Of a stretch of 64,000 bases of DNA, positions 32,400-42,794 are shown piece by piece. The translations under genes were made by a program, and so were the position numbers. The DNA lies in contig OX235277.1 of assembly GCA_944472155.2 (NCBI GenBank), positions 28,220,804-28,284,803 of the forward strand, in the 5' to 3' direction. Position 1 is the first letter of the stretch; the number at the start of each line of letters is the position of its first letter. Source of the DNA: Trichobilharzia szidati (Eukaryota; Platyhelminthes; Trematoda; Strigeidida; Schistosomatidae). The notes beneath the pieces are model-generated. The model ran no database searches. It had not been told where the DNA came from and saw only the letters and a program-made list of their open reading frames with translations.

Positions 32400-33165
32400 G
32401 GAAATAATTTAATAATTCCCATTGTAGCATTAAGAACACAATATTCAGCGAAGAGACTCTTTTCAACGAATTTATTATCAACCTGTACAATCGTATATAT
32501 ATGGTTTTTTTTAAAGAAATTATATCCAGTGAGGGAATTAGGTCAAAGGTGTGAATACATGAAATTAGAATAATAGTATGAAATGCAATTAAAATATTTG
32601 TGATTATAATAATAGTTAAATGTTAAGTGACAAAACAATTAATGTCATATATAGAATAATACATAAGGTGTATAGATGTTGGAAAGGGGCACATAATTAT
32701 AGGATTAGTAGGCGAATATAAAATGTTACATAACATGGTGTGAAATTTGATAAGATAGAATTCAATATTGTGAAAACAAAAAATTATAATTTTGGATTTA
32801 GAATGACAAGTGGGACAAGCGGAAACAATTCATAGTGAGAACAGTAATAATAATAATAATCGTAGTAATAAGGGAAAGGTACATAGAATAACTAAATAAA
32901 CAAAATAAATAAATGTCTATCCCTCTACGGCCAAGGCAGAAGTAGGGATTGTACATACTTCTTTTGTACACAAAGGTCTGGCTTAAAGTCATGAATTGCC
33001 AAGGCCTCAGCTGTCTTTAGAAGTCTGTAACGAAGAAAACACGGGAAGTTAGCATGGATTCGGTAAATGATCTTAAAATCATGGTCAGGGTTGGCAAAGT
33101 GACAGGAGTCGATCAGGTGTTCTAGAATAGAGCTTCACACACACACACTTCCTCTCTCCCTCGTA
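32400..33165 (-). mobile_element. PLE-A 3' fragment (copy 4)
   Basis: Same content and same outer limits as 11780-12255 but with a longer 3' UTR (32505-32780). The endonuclease C-terminus lies at 33150-32900 (minus, KTAEALAIHDFKPDLCVQKK-like). The terminal hammerhead at 32440-32490 has the U3-A8 core as in the sister copy and a stem I mismatch (CAGG/GCTG). Confidence 0.8.
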
Positions 33166-33234
33166 AAACCATGTTGGAATATGCTCTAGTATCCGTGTAG
33201 AAATGTCAACCGTCTTTTCAAATGATAGATAAAA

Positions 33235-33475
33235 AGTTAGAATTCATTGGCTGGTCATTGCATCGAGTGCCAGTGGCTTAATGGTCTACGAGCTCGCGTT
33301 GTAACCAGAAGGTCATGGGTTTGAACCCCGATCAGTGGGTGCATACTGATGAAGAGTCCCCAGCTGGAACCACGAAACGACTGACTGTCCAGTACTCTCA
33401 GGTTTTCCAGTGGTTCTGTAACTGATGTCAGCTCGCAATGAAATCCCCCGTCCAATCCGATTAAAAAGTAGTCAA
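33235..33475 (+). mobile_element. SINE-A, 5'-truncated
   Basis: A box TGGCTTAATGG, B box GGTTTGAACCCC; hammerhead near 33340-33395 with ATGAAGA, disturbed stem II (GTCC/GAACC), GAAA, and stem III enlarged by GACT; GATGTCAG tail. Confidence 0.8.
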
Positions 33476-33939
33476 GTCATAAACTTTAGAAGATACGATT
33501 GGTTTCAAGGTAGACTATCATAGCCAGTTGTGCATCATTTAGGGGAACTATAGAGAAGTGAAAGACAACCGGCTCAAAAATCATGATAAAAATTTTATTA
33601 TATACCCCTGACTGTTTCTACATCAGATCTGACTTTCTTTTCTCTTTCATAGACAACAGTTAGCATTATAAGAGAGAAATAAAGTGAGTCGTAAATCGGG
33701 ATTATTTGTTATTTGCAGATGTTATTAGGCAACAGGTAAAGCAGCATTGTCACATGCACACATACATATATATATATATATATACCATAAAGGAAATCAG
33801 CCGGCAGTATATTAGAGGCGTTCGAAAACAAAACAATAAAGTAAAGAATTCTTCGCAGAGTCAATTGACAGTTTGCAGCTATAGTAATCCAGTGACACGG
33901 AATGTTCTAAATGAATACTACTACTACTAACACATATAT

Positions 33940-34960
33940 ATTTATAACATTAAAAATGCCCATTAAAATTTTCAAAAGAATGGATACTGAACAAAGAATA
34001 CTCTTTTCAATAACTTCATCATCAGGCTCTACAGTTATGTATACATAATAGTGAGTGAATGAATTAGTGTTATGAACGACATTAATGTTTAAGTAACATC
34101 GAATCAATAATATTGATAGATTACAGCTGAATAGCATCAACGTAAAATAAGCTGAATGTCAGAAGAATTATGAAAGATAATAGTACAAATTCATGAGTTT
34201 ATAGTTTCTACTGAGGGCCAGAGCAGTAGTAGGGGCTGAACTTGTTTCTTTTGAAAACAGAGCACTAGTTGTTTGAGGCGAATTGCAATAGCCTCTGCTG
34301 TTCGGAGCATGCGGTGCTTCGACGATTTTGGTAATTTGTTAGGCACGCGGTAGATTATAGAGAAGGATTCTTCATCAGTGCTGGCTTTGTGGCCAGTTTG
34401 CACTGGATGGTCCAATATCGAGCTGTTAATAGTTTTAACTACAGCTTTACTTAGCCATAGTGGGATATGTTCTCAAGCGAGCACGAAAAATCAAGTTCCT
34501 AGAGCAACGGCCAATATAGCTCGTTCCACAGGCGCAGTTGAATTGGTAGATACAATTAGAAGTGGCTAGCTAGTCTAGGTACTTCATCTTTCAGTCAAGG
34601 TAGCACCATCGGTCATGTAGAGAATAATACGTGTAGTTCACCAGCATTAAAAGTTCTTTGAACTGATTTTCTTAATTTCTTCGTAATTATCTCACTTGGT
34701 ATATCGCCCTTGAACTGCAGTCGTGTATAAAGAGGCTTCTTGTTTACAGATAGTGAGTAGTCCTTTTCCGCTTTCTTTGTCATGTGTTTCTTGATAAATT
34801 TGTCGAGATAGCCATTTTCGATCAAAGTATCATATACAATGCTTAATTCATCTTCAATTACTTCTTCTGAGCATATAGCTGTAACTCTGTGGCTGAGGGT
34901 CTTCACTAAATTTCTTTTGTAATTGATAGGAACGAAGTTGTGTTCAGTATCCATTCTGTT
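33940..34960 (-). pseudogene. PLE-A copy 5: linker, endonuclease, hammerhead end
   Basis: Minus strand: thumb/linker frame 34954-34613 (NYKRNLVKTLSHRVTAICSE, ENGYLDKFIKKH, LQFKGDIPSEI, ELHVLFST), then an endonuclease broken by frameshifts (YIGR near 34515) and the C-terminal frame 34415-34191 (HPVQTGHKAS, SFSIIYRV, LRTAEAIAIRLKQLVLCFQK). The 3' UTR ends in a pseudo-LTR carrying an intact-core minimal hammerhead. RT palm absent. Confidence 0.85.
33989..34029 (-). ncRNA. Minimal PLE hammerhead, core intact
   Basis: Minus strand: stem I GAGC/GTTC, core CTGATGA (34019-34025), weak stem II, GAAA (34005-34008), stem III AAGAG/TTCTT with one wobble, U17. The only copy of this type here that keeps the full CTGATGA. 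Confidence 0.6.
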
Positions 34961-35830
34961 GAAAATATATATTTATTTTAATTATCACAAAATATACCCT
35001 CTTCATTGTCTCAGTCCGCTGATAATCCCTTCTCCTTACTTCAATTGTTTCTTTTCTATCTTTTAAAACAAATGAAGTTCAATAGTAGTTAGTTTATATA
35101 TATTCGTTATGTAGTCGATTGTTTAAAAGTGAGTCAGGGAATCAGCGTAACTTATTTTCTTTTTTTAAATACAGAAAAAAAAGAAGAATTACATTTAAGG
35201 CAACATTCAGTCTACAATGTGAATGCATGTCTTGTGTGTCCATTCAATGAAACTCCGTGTCTCTCATTCCTTCTGTTACTGATTGTTACTGCTATTATTA
35301 TTATTATTGTAAATGGGCGGGAACAAACAGTATATGAAGGGAATTTCGAACGAAATATCACTTAACACTGTGAAGAAAGGTGTGTCAGAATACGAAACGG
35401 TGTTCTAAAGATAAATGCATACAATCCTACAAAGATTTTCTGGTCGAATCTCTCGACTTAAACTGACTTGTTCGTTTACGTCTACTACTGTTTTTCTGCT
35501 TTTTAATTTTTCAATCAATATTTCGACAGAAACGCTGATTCCATATTTCCTGTTATGACACTGTAATGACTATCATAAAAAGTTTACAGACAAGAATATC
35601 TTGAAAAGGAGTCTATGGACTGGTGTAACTGTGTATGTGTTTGCGTATACAAAGGGAGAAAGGGAGAAAAGAGAGAAATCCCCGTGAATTACATTTGAAT
35701 CATGACCAATCAACAGGGTAGAATATGATGATATTAGATGATTGGAGGCGATTGGCAGGAAGTCTTCGACCTAGGTTTCGTGCCTGTTGGAACTCCAACC
35801 ATCTTATATCACCAAATCAGTGTGCACCGT
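34960..35830. other. Mostly unassigned DNA, one hammerhead-like relic
   Basis: At about 35366-35408, AACACTGTGAAGA...GAAACGGTGTT has a six-pair stem I and both core boxes, but with C3 changed to G and no stem III. The rest is not recognised. Confidence 0.35.
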
Positions 35831-35832
35831 GA

Positions 35833-36300
35833 TCGGTCGGTCGGTCGGTTTTCGACATAGAACTTTACACATATGTGCGGCAGTTCAAGTCGCCGCACTC
35901 CATGTAGCACACAAAGCAAGAGAAGAAAGTAGAAGAAATGCATAATATACACAGTAAACAGAGGTGTGAGACAAAGGAATAGTAATAACGAAGGACAAAA
36001 CAGTCTAATTGGAAATCATAAGTCACAAGGAGTGGATGCATCTGCACCATTGAGAACGATTTTGAGCCCTGTCACCAATTGTTTCCAACCATTGGTTTTT
36101 ATCGTCCCGAGGACCCCAACCAGGAAGTCTACATCTTCCTACGTGGCTTAGACTAACTGTTGTGGATTTCATTGACTGGTGCCATGTTTTCGTTTGACCG
36201 CCGCTAGCTCTTTTCCAGCCTGACCCTACATCAGCTAACATTGCCCATTGTCGAGGAAGGCGACGACTAGGCATACGTAACACATGTCCCACCGTGATAG
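35833..36300 (-). pseudogene. RTE-2 LINE 3' end, copy 1
   Basis: Minus strand C-terminal LINE text: LPRQWAMLADVGSGWKRASG, TWHQSMKS, PGWGPRDDKNQWLETIGDRA (36292-36023), 3' UTR, then TATGTCGAAAACCGACC followed by the (CCGA)n tail (CGGT repeats at 35833-35850 on the plus strand). 5'-truncated. Almost identical to 37915-38385 in reverse orientation. Confidence 0.85.
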
Positions 36301-36819
36301 TGAGCTACCTAGAATGGTGTCCATATTGCAAACGTGAATGACAGAATTCAGTCTGCACCAAAGAAAGGACTAGACACATCACACTAGTTACTGGCTAGTA
36401 TCCAGTCGTAGGGCAGAATATGACTGTCATTTGTTAATCAAGCGTAGCTTGTTTTCGTACACTAAATGTGATCTGAAGACAATAGGTGGACAACGATTCT
36501 AATTCTGTTGGTTATCTTCGAGTTTCTAATGTTTTGGGGCAGAAAAATTCCAGCTTCAGCGTGAGTATTATATTCACTGCTATTGACTTTACCGCAAACA
36601 GTAACTTGATCGACATAGTGATTGTATCAGTGCTTAGCTGAATGGCTTAGTGTCACTTCTCTTAATGATGACTACATTTCAAAGGTGATAGATGAATTTC
36701 AGTATGAACTGAGTATTTGCGAGCTATCAAAGTTTTGGAAAAGTTTTGCCAAAAATATACACATAATGAAGAGTTACGACTAAAGACAAACGACAATCTT
36801 AGCTGCCTCATTAATTCTA

Positions 36820-37035
36820 GACCTTAAGTGTTCTAGAAGTTAATTGGTGGAATCCAAGATAACATGCATTTCGTCCTATTTAGGACTCATCATCTGGATA
36901 ACCTGCATTCCCCAGTGAGTCAGTGATGATGTTCCCACAGAGGCTCGGAACCATTGCCCATAGTTCCAAACACCAAAGCGTTATCCACTAGGCCACCTAG
37001 GTCACGACAGCCACTGCCTCTTGTGCAACGTGTCA
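36820..37035 (-). mobile_element. Sm-alpha-like hammerhead SINE
   Basis: Minus strand: starts near TTGCACAAGAGGCAGTGG, B box-like GGTTCCGAGCC, then hammerhead: stem I CCAG/TTGG, core ATGATGA (C3 to A), stem II GTCC/GGAC, GAAA intact, C17, ending GGATTCCACC. Confidence 0.8.
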
Positions 37036-37139
37036 ATGATTTAATTCAATTTTCGATTTTCCAGTTGAATGATTGGACCGAAGTGCTCGGTCTCAATGTA
37101 TCTACTGAACTAGGAAATCTAAATTAGGTGCAGTTAGTG

Positions 37140-37335
37140 TTGCTTGACTGATGATGGCTAGCAGTGGAATCTAGGGCATGCGTTTCATCCTACAGGCAAC
37201 TTGTCAGCTCGATATTTCTGACTTTATTAGCGACCACTGACAATCCGTACTCATAGTTTCAAATATCAAAGCTCTATCCACCATGCTAATGAGCCACAGA
37301 AGGCATCTTTTGTACAACTGGTATCAGTTGTCCTT
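37140..37335 (-). mobile_element. Divergent Sm-alpha-like SINE
   Basis: Minus strand ends in GATTCCACTGCTAGCCATCA, with CTGACAA and GAAA boxes and an eroded tRNA head. G8 is changed to A in the core. Adjacent to the previous copy in the same orientation. Confidence 0.65.
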
Positions 37336-37409
37336 AGGTGAGTTGATTATGTTAAATTACCCTCCTGAACTGCAACATTCAGCCTTCTTGAGATATCAAC
37401 TGCTAGTAT

Positions 37410-38391
37410 GAACATATGTCGAAAACCGACCGACCCATGGACGCTTCAACAATGTCCTTGGGTGAATATGATGTTATTTCGTCGGATAAGCCTCTTATGT
37501 TTCAAACAACTTTTGTTGGGTTGGAGTAATTGTAAGAACAACACTACTCACTTAGTGCGCAGGTACATCCACTTCACTTACTTGCGAAGTACCATCAGCC
37601 CCAACGGGTTGATCTCCGACGAAATCTCAGCACGAATACAGAGGGCTAGGTCCGCATATGCCAGTTTACGCTGTCTCTGGCGTAGACGTGATATCCGGCT
37701 GGCTATCGACCAAAGGGCGTGTGTACTGCTCAACAGTCCGCTGTGAGACCTGGCCATTGAGAGCAGAAGATATGAAAAGATTAGCTGTCTTCGATCATAG
37801 GTGTCTGCGTTCTATCTCCTGCGTGAAGTGGTATGATAAGGTGAGCAATATTGAGGTTAGGCGTTGAGTGCTAGGGAAGGCGGGGAAATCAATAGACGAG
37901 ACTGTGAAATTACATCGACTGAGATGGTTAGGACATGTGTTACGTATGTCTAGTTATCGCCTTCCTCGACAATGGGCAATGTTAGCTGATGTAGGGTCAG
38001 GCTGGAAAAGAGCTAGCGGCGGTCAAACGAAAACATGGCACCAGTCAATGAAATCCACAACAGTTAGTCTAAGCCACGTAGGAAGGTGTAGACTTCCTGG
38101 TTGGGGTCCTCGGGACGATAAAAACCAATGGTTGGAAACAATTGGTGACAGGGCTCAAAATCGTTCTCAATGGTGCAGATGCATCCACTCCTTGTGACTT
38201 ATGATTTCCAATTAGACTGTTTTGTCCTTCGTTATTACTATTCCTTTGTCTCACACCTCTGTTTACTGTGTATATTATGCATTTCTTCTACTTTCTTCTC
38301 TTGCTTTGTGTGCTACATGGAGTGCGGCGACTTGAACTGCCGCACATATGTGTAAAGTTCTATGTCGAAAACCGACCTACCGACCGACCGA
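37410..38391 (+). pseudogene. RTE-2 LINE 3' end, copy 2
   Basis: Plus strand. Opens with ATGTCGAAAACCGACCGACC, an older RTE-2 tail, then C-terminal text: [79 protein letters not shown], and the same end as copy 1. Frames break near 37680 and 37866. Ends with TATGTCGAAAACCGACC and (CCGA)n at 38365-38391. Confidence 0.85.
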
Positions 38392-38425
38392 CATCCAGAT
38401 GACGAGTCCAAAATGGGAAGAAAGG
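38391..38425 (+). mobile_element. Sm-alpha hammerhead scrap
   Basis: CATCCAGATGACGAGTCC followed by AAAATGGGA: stem I strand, core (C3 to A, N7=C) and part of stem II, truncated just after. It abuts the RTE-2 tail, suggesting RTE-2 integrated inside an Sm-alpha copy. Confidence 0.55.
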
Positions 38426-39090
38426 CATATTCTAGCTTCTACTTCTAGTTCTTTATCAGCAAATTGAAGATAATCATTTCAGTATGTATATATATACATA
38501 TGGAGAGAGATAGAACGAACATCTTTAGAAAATAGTTTTCGAAAGACGATCCTGGTAAACAAAATAACTTACAATATAAAAGAATGAATATTTCTTTATC
38601 TTCCCTTGAGATTTTAATGTTTGTTTGTATTTACCAAATTTAGTGCATTATTATTATTACTATTATTACTATTAGCTTTTTATCATTTATTTATGTCAGT
38701 ATGTATGAAATCTACCTGTCTATCTGTCATTAGTAATTTTAATTATATTAGTAAACAGAGTCCAGATGTTTCCAACATGCTTTAAATCTTCCTTCGATCC
38801 CACTATATTGCACTGAAACCACAGTATTACATTTACTCACCCCCCCCAACTGCGCTACGCTATCTTCTTTCTTTAAGGAAATGTGAAATGAAGACTCTAA
38901 AGAAGAGGGATCTGGTCTTTTCTTCTTCTGTTAGCATATTGCATTATTTGTTTAACTTGAACAAGGGAGATTGTGTCTCGTAAATGCCTAATCTGAGATC
39001 AGAACGCTAAATGAGAAATATCTGTTTAACAATTTACTTGTTAATTAGGCCAGATGTCTTTTTAAATCAATCGTATGTAATGGAAAGCAT
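38425..39090. other. Unassigned DNA
   Basis: A TATATATACATAT run near 38485 and (ATT)n near 38650; otherwise nothing recognised. Confidence 0.4.
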
Positions 39091-39094
39091 TTCA

Positions 39095-39205
39095 ACATTA
39101 GTTAGAGAATCAATGAAAACAAAGGAGTACTGGAAAGCTGCCCTGATAACCTTAAGGTTGTGGATTATATATGCTTCTACCAAAAGTACTGTGTGGAATC
39201 AAGCT
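39095..39205. mobile_element. Fused scraps of SINE-A/B (minus) and SINE-C (plus)
   Basis: TTAGTTAGAGAATCAATGAA and GGAGTACTGGAAAGCTGCC are a reversed SINE-A/B tail; TACTGTGTGGAATCAAGCTG is a forward SINE-C end. Both truncated. Confidence 0.5.
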
Positions 39206-39394
39206 GTAATCAAAGAAAAGTTAAAACAGCAGTCCAGTCCTCTTTGGTTTTCAGAGATTCTAAAACTGAGCTTGTGTTAGTTCATGACAATATCAGCACT
39301 GAAAATAACCTAAATCCCCACAAAATCTATAATTTCAATCCATATTTTGACAAATTTCTATCCTTAGATTAGTGAAAAATAAAACAATAAAGCA

Positions 39395-39935
39395 GCTGTC
39401 CGGTACTCCCTGCTTGTTTCCAATGGTTATCTAAATGATGTCAGCTCATGACGAAATCCTCCAACCAATCAAACAAAATTTCCTACAAAACCAATGCTTG
39501 AAAATTGATTTGATACTCACTAGCGACTGGCCCTATTCAGGCAGTTAACCTGGGGTTCTAGTGGGAAGCCGTGATCAGTAGAGCACAGCAGGTTGATGGT
39601 GAGGCAGTAACTCATCGAAGAAAACACTGCGAAGTGGTCACGTTATGTCAAGAATTGGCAGAATTTAGAATTCATGGGCTGGTCATTGGATTGGCAGCTC
39701 CCAGTGGCTTACTGGTCTACGAGCTCTCTAGCCTTGAAAATGGGAGGTCCTGGGTTCGAACCCTGGGAGAGGGGGTGAGTGCGTACTGATGAAGAGTCCC
39801 AAGAGACTGAGACGAAACGGCTGACTGTCCAGTACTCCCTGGTGGTTTTCCAATGGTTCTGTAACTATGTCAGCTGATGATGACATCCTCCAACCAATCA
39901 AACACAACCCGTACAAAACCAATACTGAAAACAAT
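39395..39935 (+). mobile_element. SINE-A tandem: tail fragment plus full unit
   Basis: A partial unit begins at CAGCTGTCCGGTACTCC, the hammerhead cut region, and runs through its tail CCTACAAAACCAATGCTTG directly into the start of a complete SINE-A (GATACTCACTAGCGACTGGC, tRNA region, hammerhead near 39785-39835, tail). Distance between equivalent cut sites is about 430 bp. The full unit has ATGAAGA, GAAA (GACGAAACG) and an expanded stem III. Confidence 0.82.
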
Positions 39936-40242
39936 TTCGTTTGATAACTTCTTCAGAGTGTAAAGTTTTGTACATCCATATAAGTTTAGACAGTAATTGC
40001 TTTTAACAATATTTTAATTGTTTCTTTTCATGATATTCAATCATTAAAACCAAAATTTCAACAGGTACATGTGAAAATACATGGTGTTAAATTGAATATC
40101 GGATATCACAGTAAATGATCATGAAGGACAATGAATGCAGTTTAATTCATACTTGTGATTTATGTTCCTTCTATATTTTATTCCGTCTGATTATAAATTT
40201 CATATGTGAATGCATAATAACATCAGAAATTATTATATTAAT

Positions 40243-40912
40243 ATTATTTCCTTGGATTTAGAGTGGAACATAGGGCTTCAACAACACATCTCCACTTTGT
40301 TCTATTTTCTACTGTCCTCTTCAGCTGCGTCCAAGATTGCCCATAATCTCTCATCTCCTCCTCTAACTCACACAATCCACTCGTCGCTTCCAATTGGGAT
40401 TCCACTCGATCTATAGCCTGGCACGTGATATCATTCAATGGTTTCCTGAGCGTATATCCAACACATTTCCATTTTCTCCTACATAGTTGCTGATCAGTCG
40501 GCTCTGTCCTGTTGGTTTGTTCCCAGCCGCAGTTTCCTGTAGCTAATTCTTTGTGACCGGCAAGCCATCTAATCTTCCGTATGGAGACAGTGAAGTGAGC
40601 AGTTGTTGATAGAAGTCTGCAGTGGCTTGTTGGAAATGCTTTTCGTGACACACTGGTCATGTTTCTGACCCATATAGAAGATCTGACTGACTGACTTCAC
40701 ATTTGTGTTGAACAGAATCCGAATCTTGTTCCATATGCTGAGTGTAGAAGATTTTCAAACCAATTTCAGGTTGATGAAGGTGTTTCTTGCCTTTCCGGTT
40801 CTCGCTGGCTGGCTTTGACATCTTCAACCGTTCTGCCTTCAATTATAACAATGTTTCCTAGTTAAGTGAAGGTAGGAAGTGACCTCTTTCAAATTTCTGA
40901 AGCTGGTGTCCG
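40243..40912 (-). pseudogene. RTE-1 3' end (diverged subfamily), copy X
   Basis: Minus strand C-terminus: RRKWKCVGYTLRKPLNDITC, RVESQLEATSGLCELEEEMR, TKWRCVVEALCSTLNPRK, ending in the (AAT)-type tail at 40243. 5'-truncated near CCTCTTTCAAATTTCT. CTGA repeats near 40683 shift the frame. Confidence 0.85.
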
Positions 40913-40929
40913 TTAAGGTGCTGTACTCT

Positions 40930-42122
40930 CCTCACTTTTCTTTTCTTTCTTTCTACATAACTTACTATCTTCAAATGACATTAATTTTGTCAAATATGCT
41001 GACGACCTGACTGTATCTTTGCCTGTCAAATGTCAAAGTGACTACTCTGAACTAAATGGCTTTCTATCAGAAATAAGCCAGTGGTCCAAGGAAAACGGTC
41101 TTACCTTAAACCCCTCCAAATGCCAAACAGTCAATTTCACCTTTAGGCATAAATCCGACATAAACAAACTGGTTGGCTCTCACGAGGTAAGTAACATAGA
41201 TGGCACTGAAATAGAAACCAAGTCGGAAATTAAATACCTAGGCGTCATTCTATCTGCTGATCTTTCCTGGTCGTTTCATATCTTAGCGATTTCTAAGAAA
41301 ATATTCCGTCTTACCTTCTACATCAAGAAGTTAAAACATTCTGGTATAACTCAACCCTTACTCCTACAATTCGTTAACTCTCGCATTCTGCCTATTATTC
41401 TCTATTGTTCCCCCTTAGTTTTTCCCGGGCTACTGAAGAAAGACTATAACATATTACGCAGGGTGTTAAAGGTTGTCAGCAGGGTAAGCAACGTGCCACT
41501 TAACCAGCTTGTTACTATTCTGGTTGACAGTCATATGGACTCATGTGAAAAATGGGCCAAATCCATTTTATCTAACTCACACCACCCTCTTCACTCACAA
41601 CTCTCCCCTTGCTTCTCATCAGGCAAAGCCAGAAGCCTATATAGAAAACTATATGCTCGCACCAGCAAGTACAAAAACTCAACCATACCCTACTTAGCTC
41701 GTGTTCTGTATGATAAAGAAAGCATTAGACGTGATACCTATAACTAATTAAATAGTGAGTAGAAGAACTGGACCTCGTCTTTCCAACTCATATCATTTAT
41801 AGATACAACATTTTCTTTTTTTCTTTTCCTTTCCTCTCTTTCTCTTTTTTCTTTCTTTCCATTATGTGTCGCTTTGTTTCTTTCTCTCGCTTACGCCAGT
41901 AAATATGACAGCTCCTACTTTTCTAACACCTTCAAACACTGTTCAGCTTTGGCTTTGCTACCGACATCCCAATATGTTGTTGTCATAATGAACTGAGATT
42001 TCCTCAATCTATGTAGAATTCTATTTATTGATAATGTACTAGCTGGCTGCAATACTGTATTAAAAAAATGCTGTGAATTCCATTCTGTATCACAAGTACT
42101 ATTTTGGAATAAAGCATATTAT
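40930..42122 (+). pseudogene. CR1-like LINE, RT C-terminal part and 3' end
   Basis: Begins just before the catalytic box FVKYADDLTVSL (about 40990-41025, intact), continues as one 242-residue open frame 41019-41747: LNGFLSEISQWSKENGLTLN, KCQTVNFTF, IKYLGVILSADLSWS, IILYCSPLVFPGLLK, and ends near RDTYN. This is the CR1/SR1-type palm and thumb. 5'-truncated, so no endonuclease. The 3' UTR ends TTTTGGAATAAAGCATA then (TTA)n, directly abutting the next RTE-1 end. Unusually undamaged for this window. Confidence 0.88.
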
Positions 42123-42123
42123 T

Positions 42124-42790
42124 ATTATTTCCTTGGATTTAGAGTGGAACATAGGGCTTCAACAACACATCTCCACTTTGTTCTATTTTCTACTGTCCTC
42201 TTCAGCTGCGTCCAAGATTGCCCATAATCTCTCATCTCCTCCTCTAACTCACACAATCCACTCGTCGCTTCCAATTGGGATTCCACTCGATCTATAGCCT
42301 GGCACGTGATATCATTCAATGGTTTCCTGAGCGTATATCCAACACATTTCCATTTTCTCCTACATAGTTGCTGATCAGTCGGCTCTCGCCTGCTGGTTTG
42401 TTCCCAACTGTAGTTTCCTGTAGCTAATTCTTTCTGACCGGCAAGCCATCTAATCTTCAGTATGGAGACAGTAAAGTGAGCAGCTGTTGATAGAAGTCTG
42501 CAGCAGTCTGTAGCAAATGCTTTTCGAGACACACTGGCCATGTTTCTGACCCATATAGAAGATCTGACTGACTGACTGGCTTCACATTTGTGTTGAACAA
42601 AATCCGAATCTTGTTCCATATGCTGAGTATAGATTTCAAAACCAATTTCAGGTTGATGAAGGTGTTTCTTGCCTATCCGGTTCTCACTGGCTGCCTTTTG
42701 ACATCTTCAACTGTTCCGCCTTCAGTTTTAACAATGTTTCCTAGTTAAGTGAAGGTAGGAAGTGACCTCTTTCAAATTTCTCCCGTTGAT
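42124..42790 (-). pseudogene. RTE-1 3' end (diverged subfamily), copy Y
   Basis: Same content and orientation as copy X. The first 263 bp are identical to X; the remainder differs at many sites. Extra CTGA and GGC units near 42563. Sits on the CR1-like tail. Confidence 0.85.
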
Positions 42791-42794
42791 GGAG

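Noticed and set aside
35833..35855. Simple CGGT microsatellite or telomere-like repeat
   Set aside because: Occurs only at RTE-2 3' ends and is best explained as that LINE's tail.
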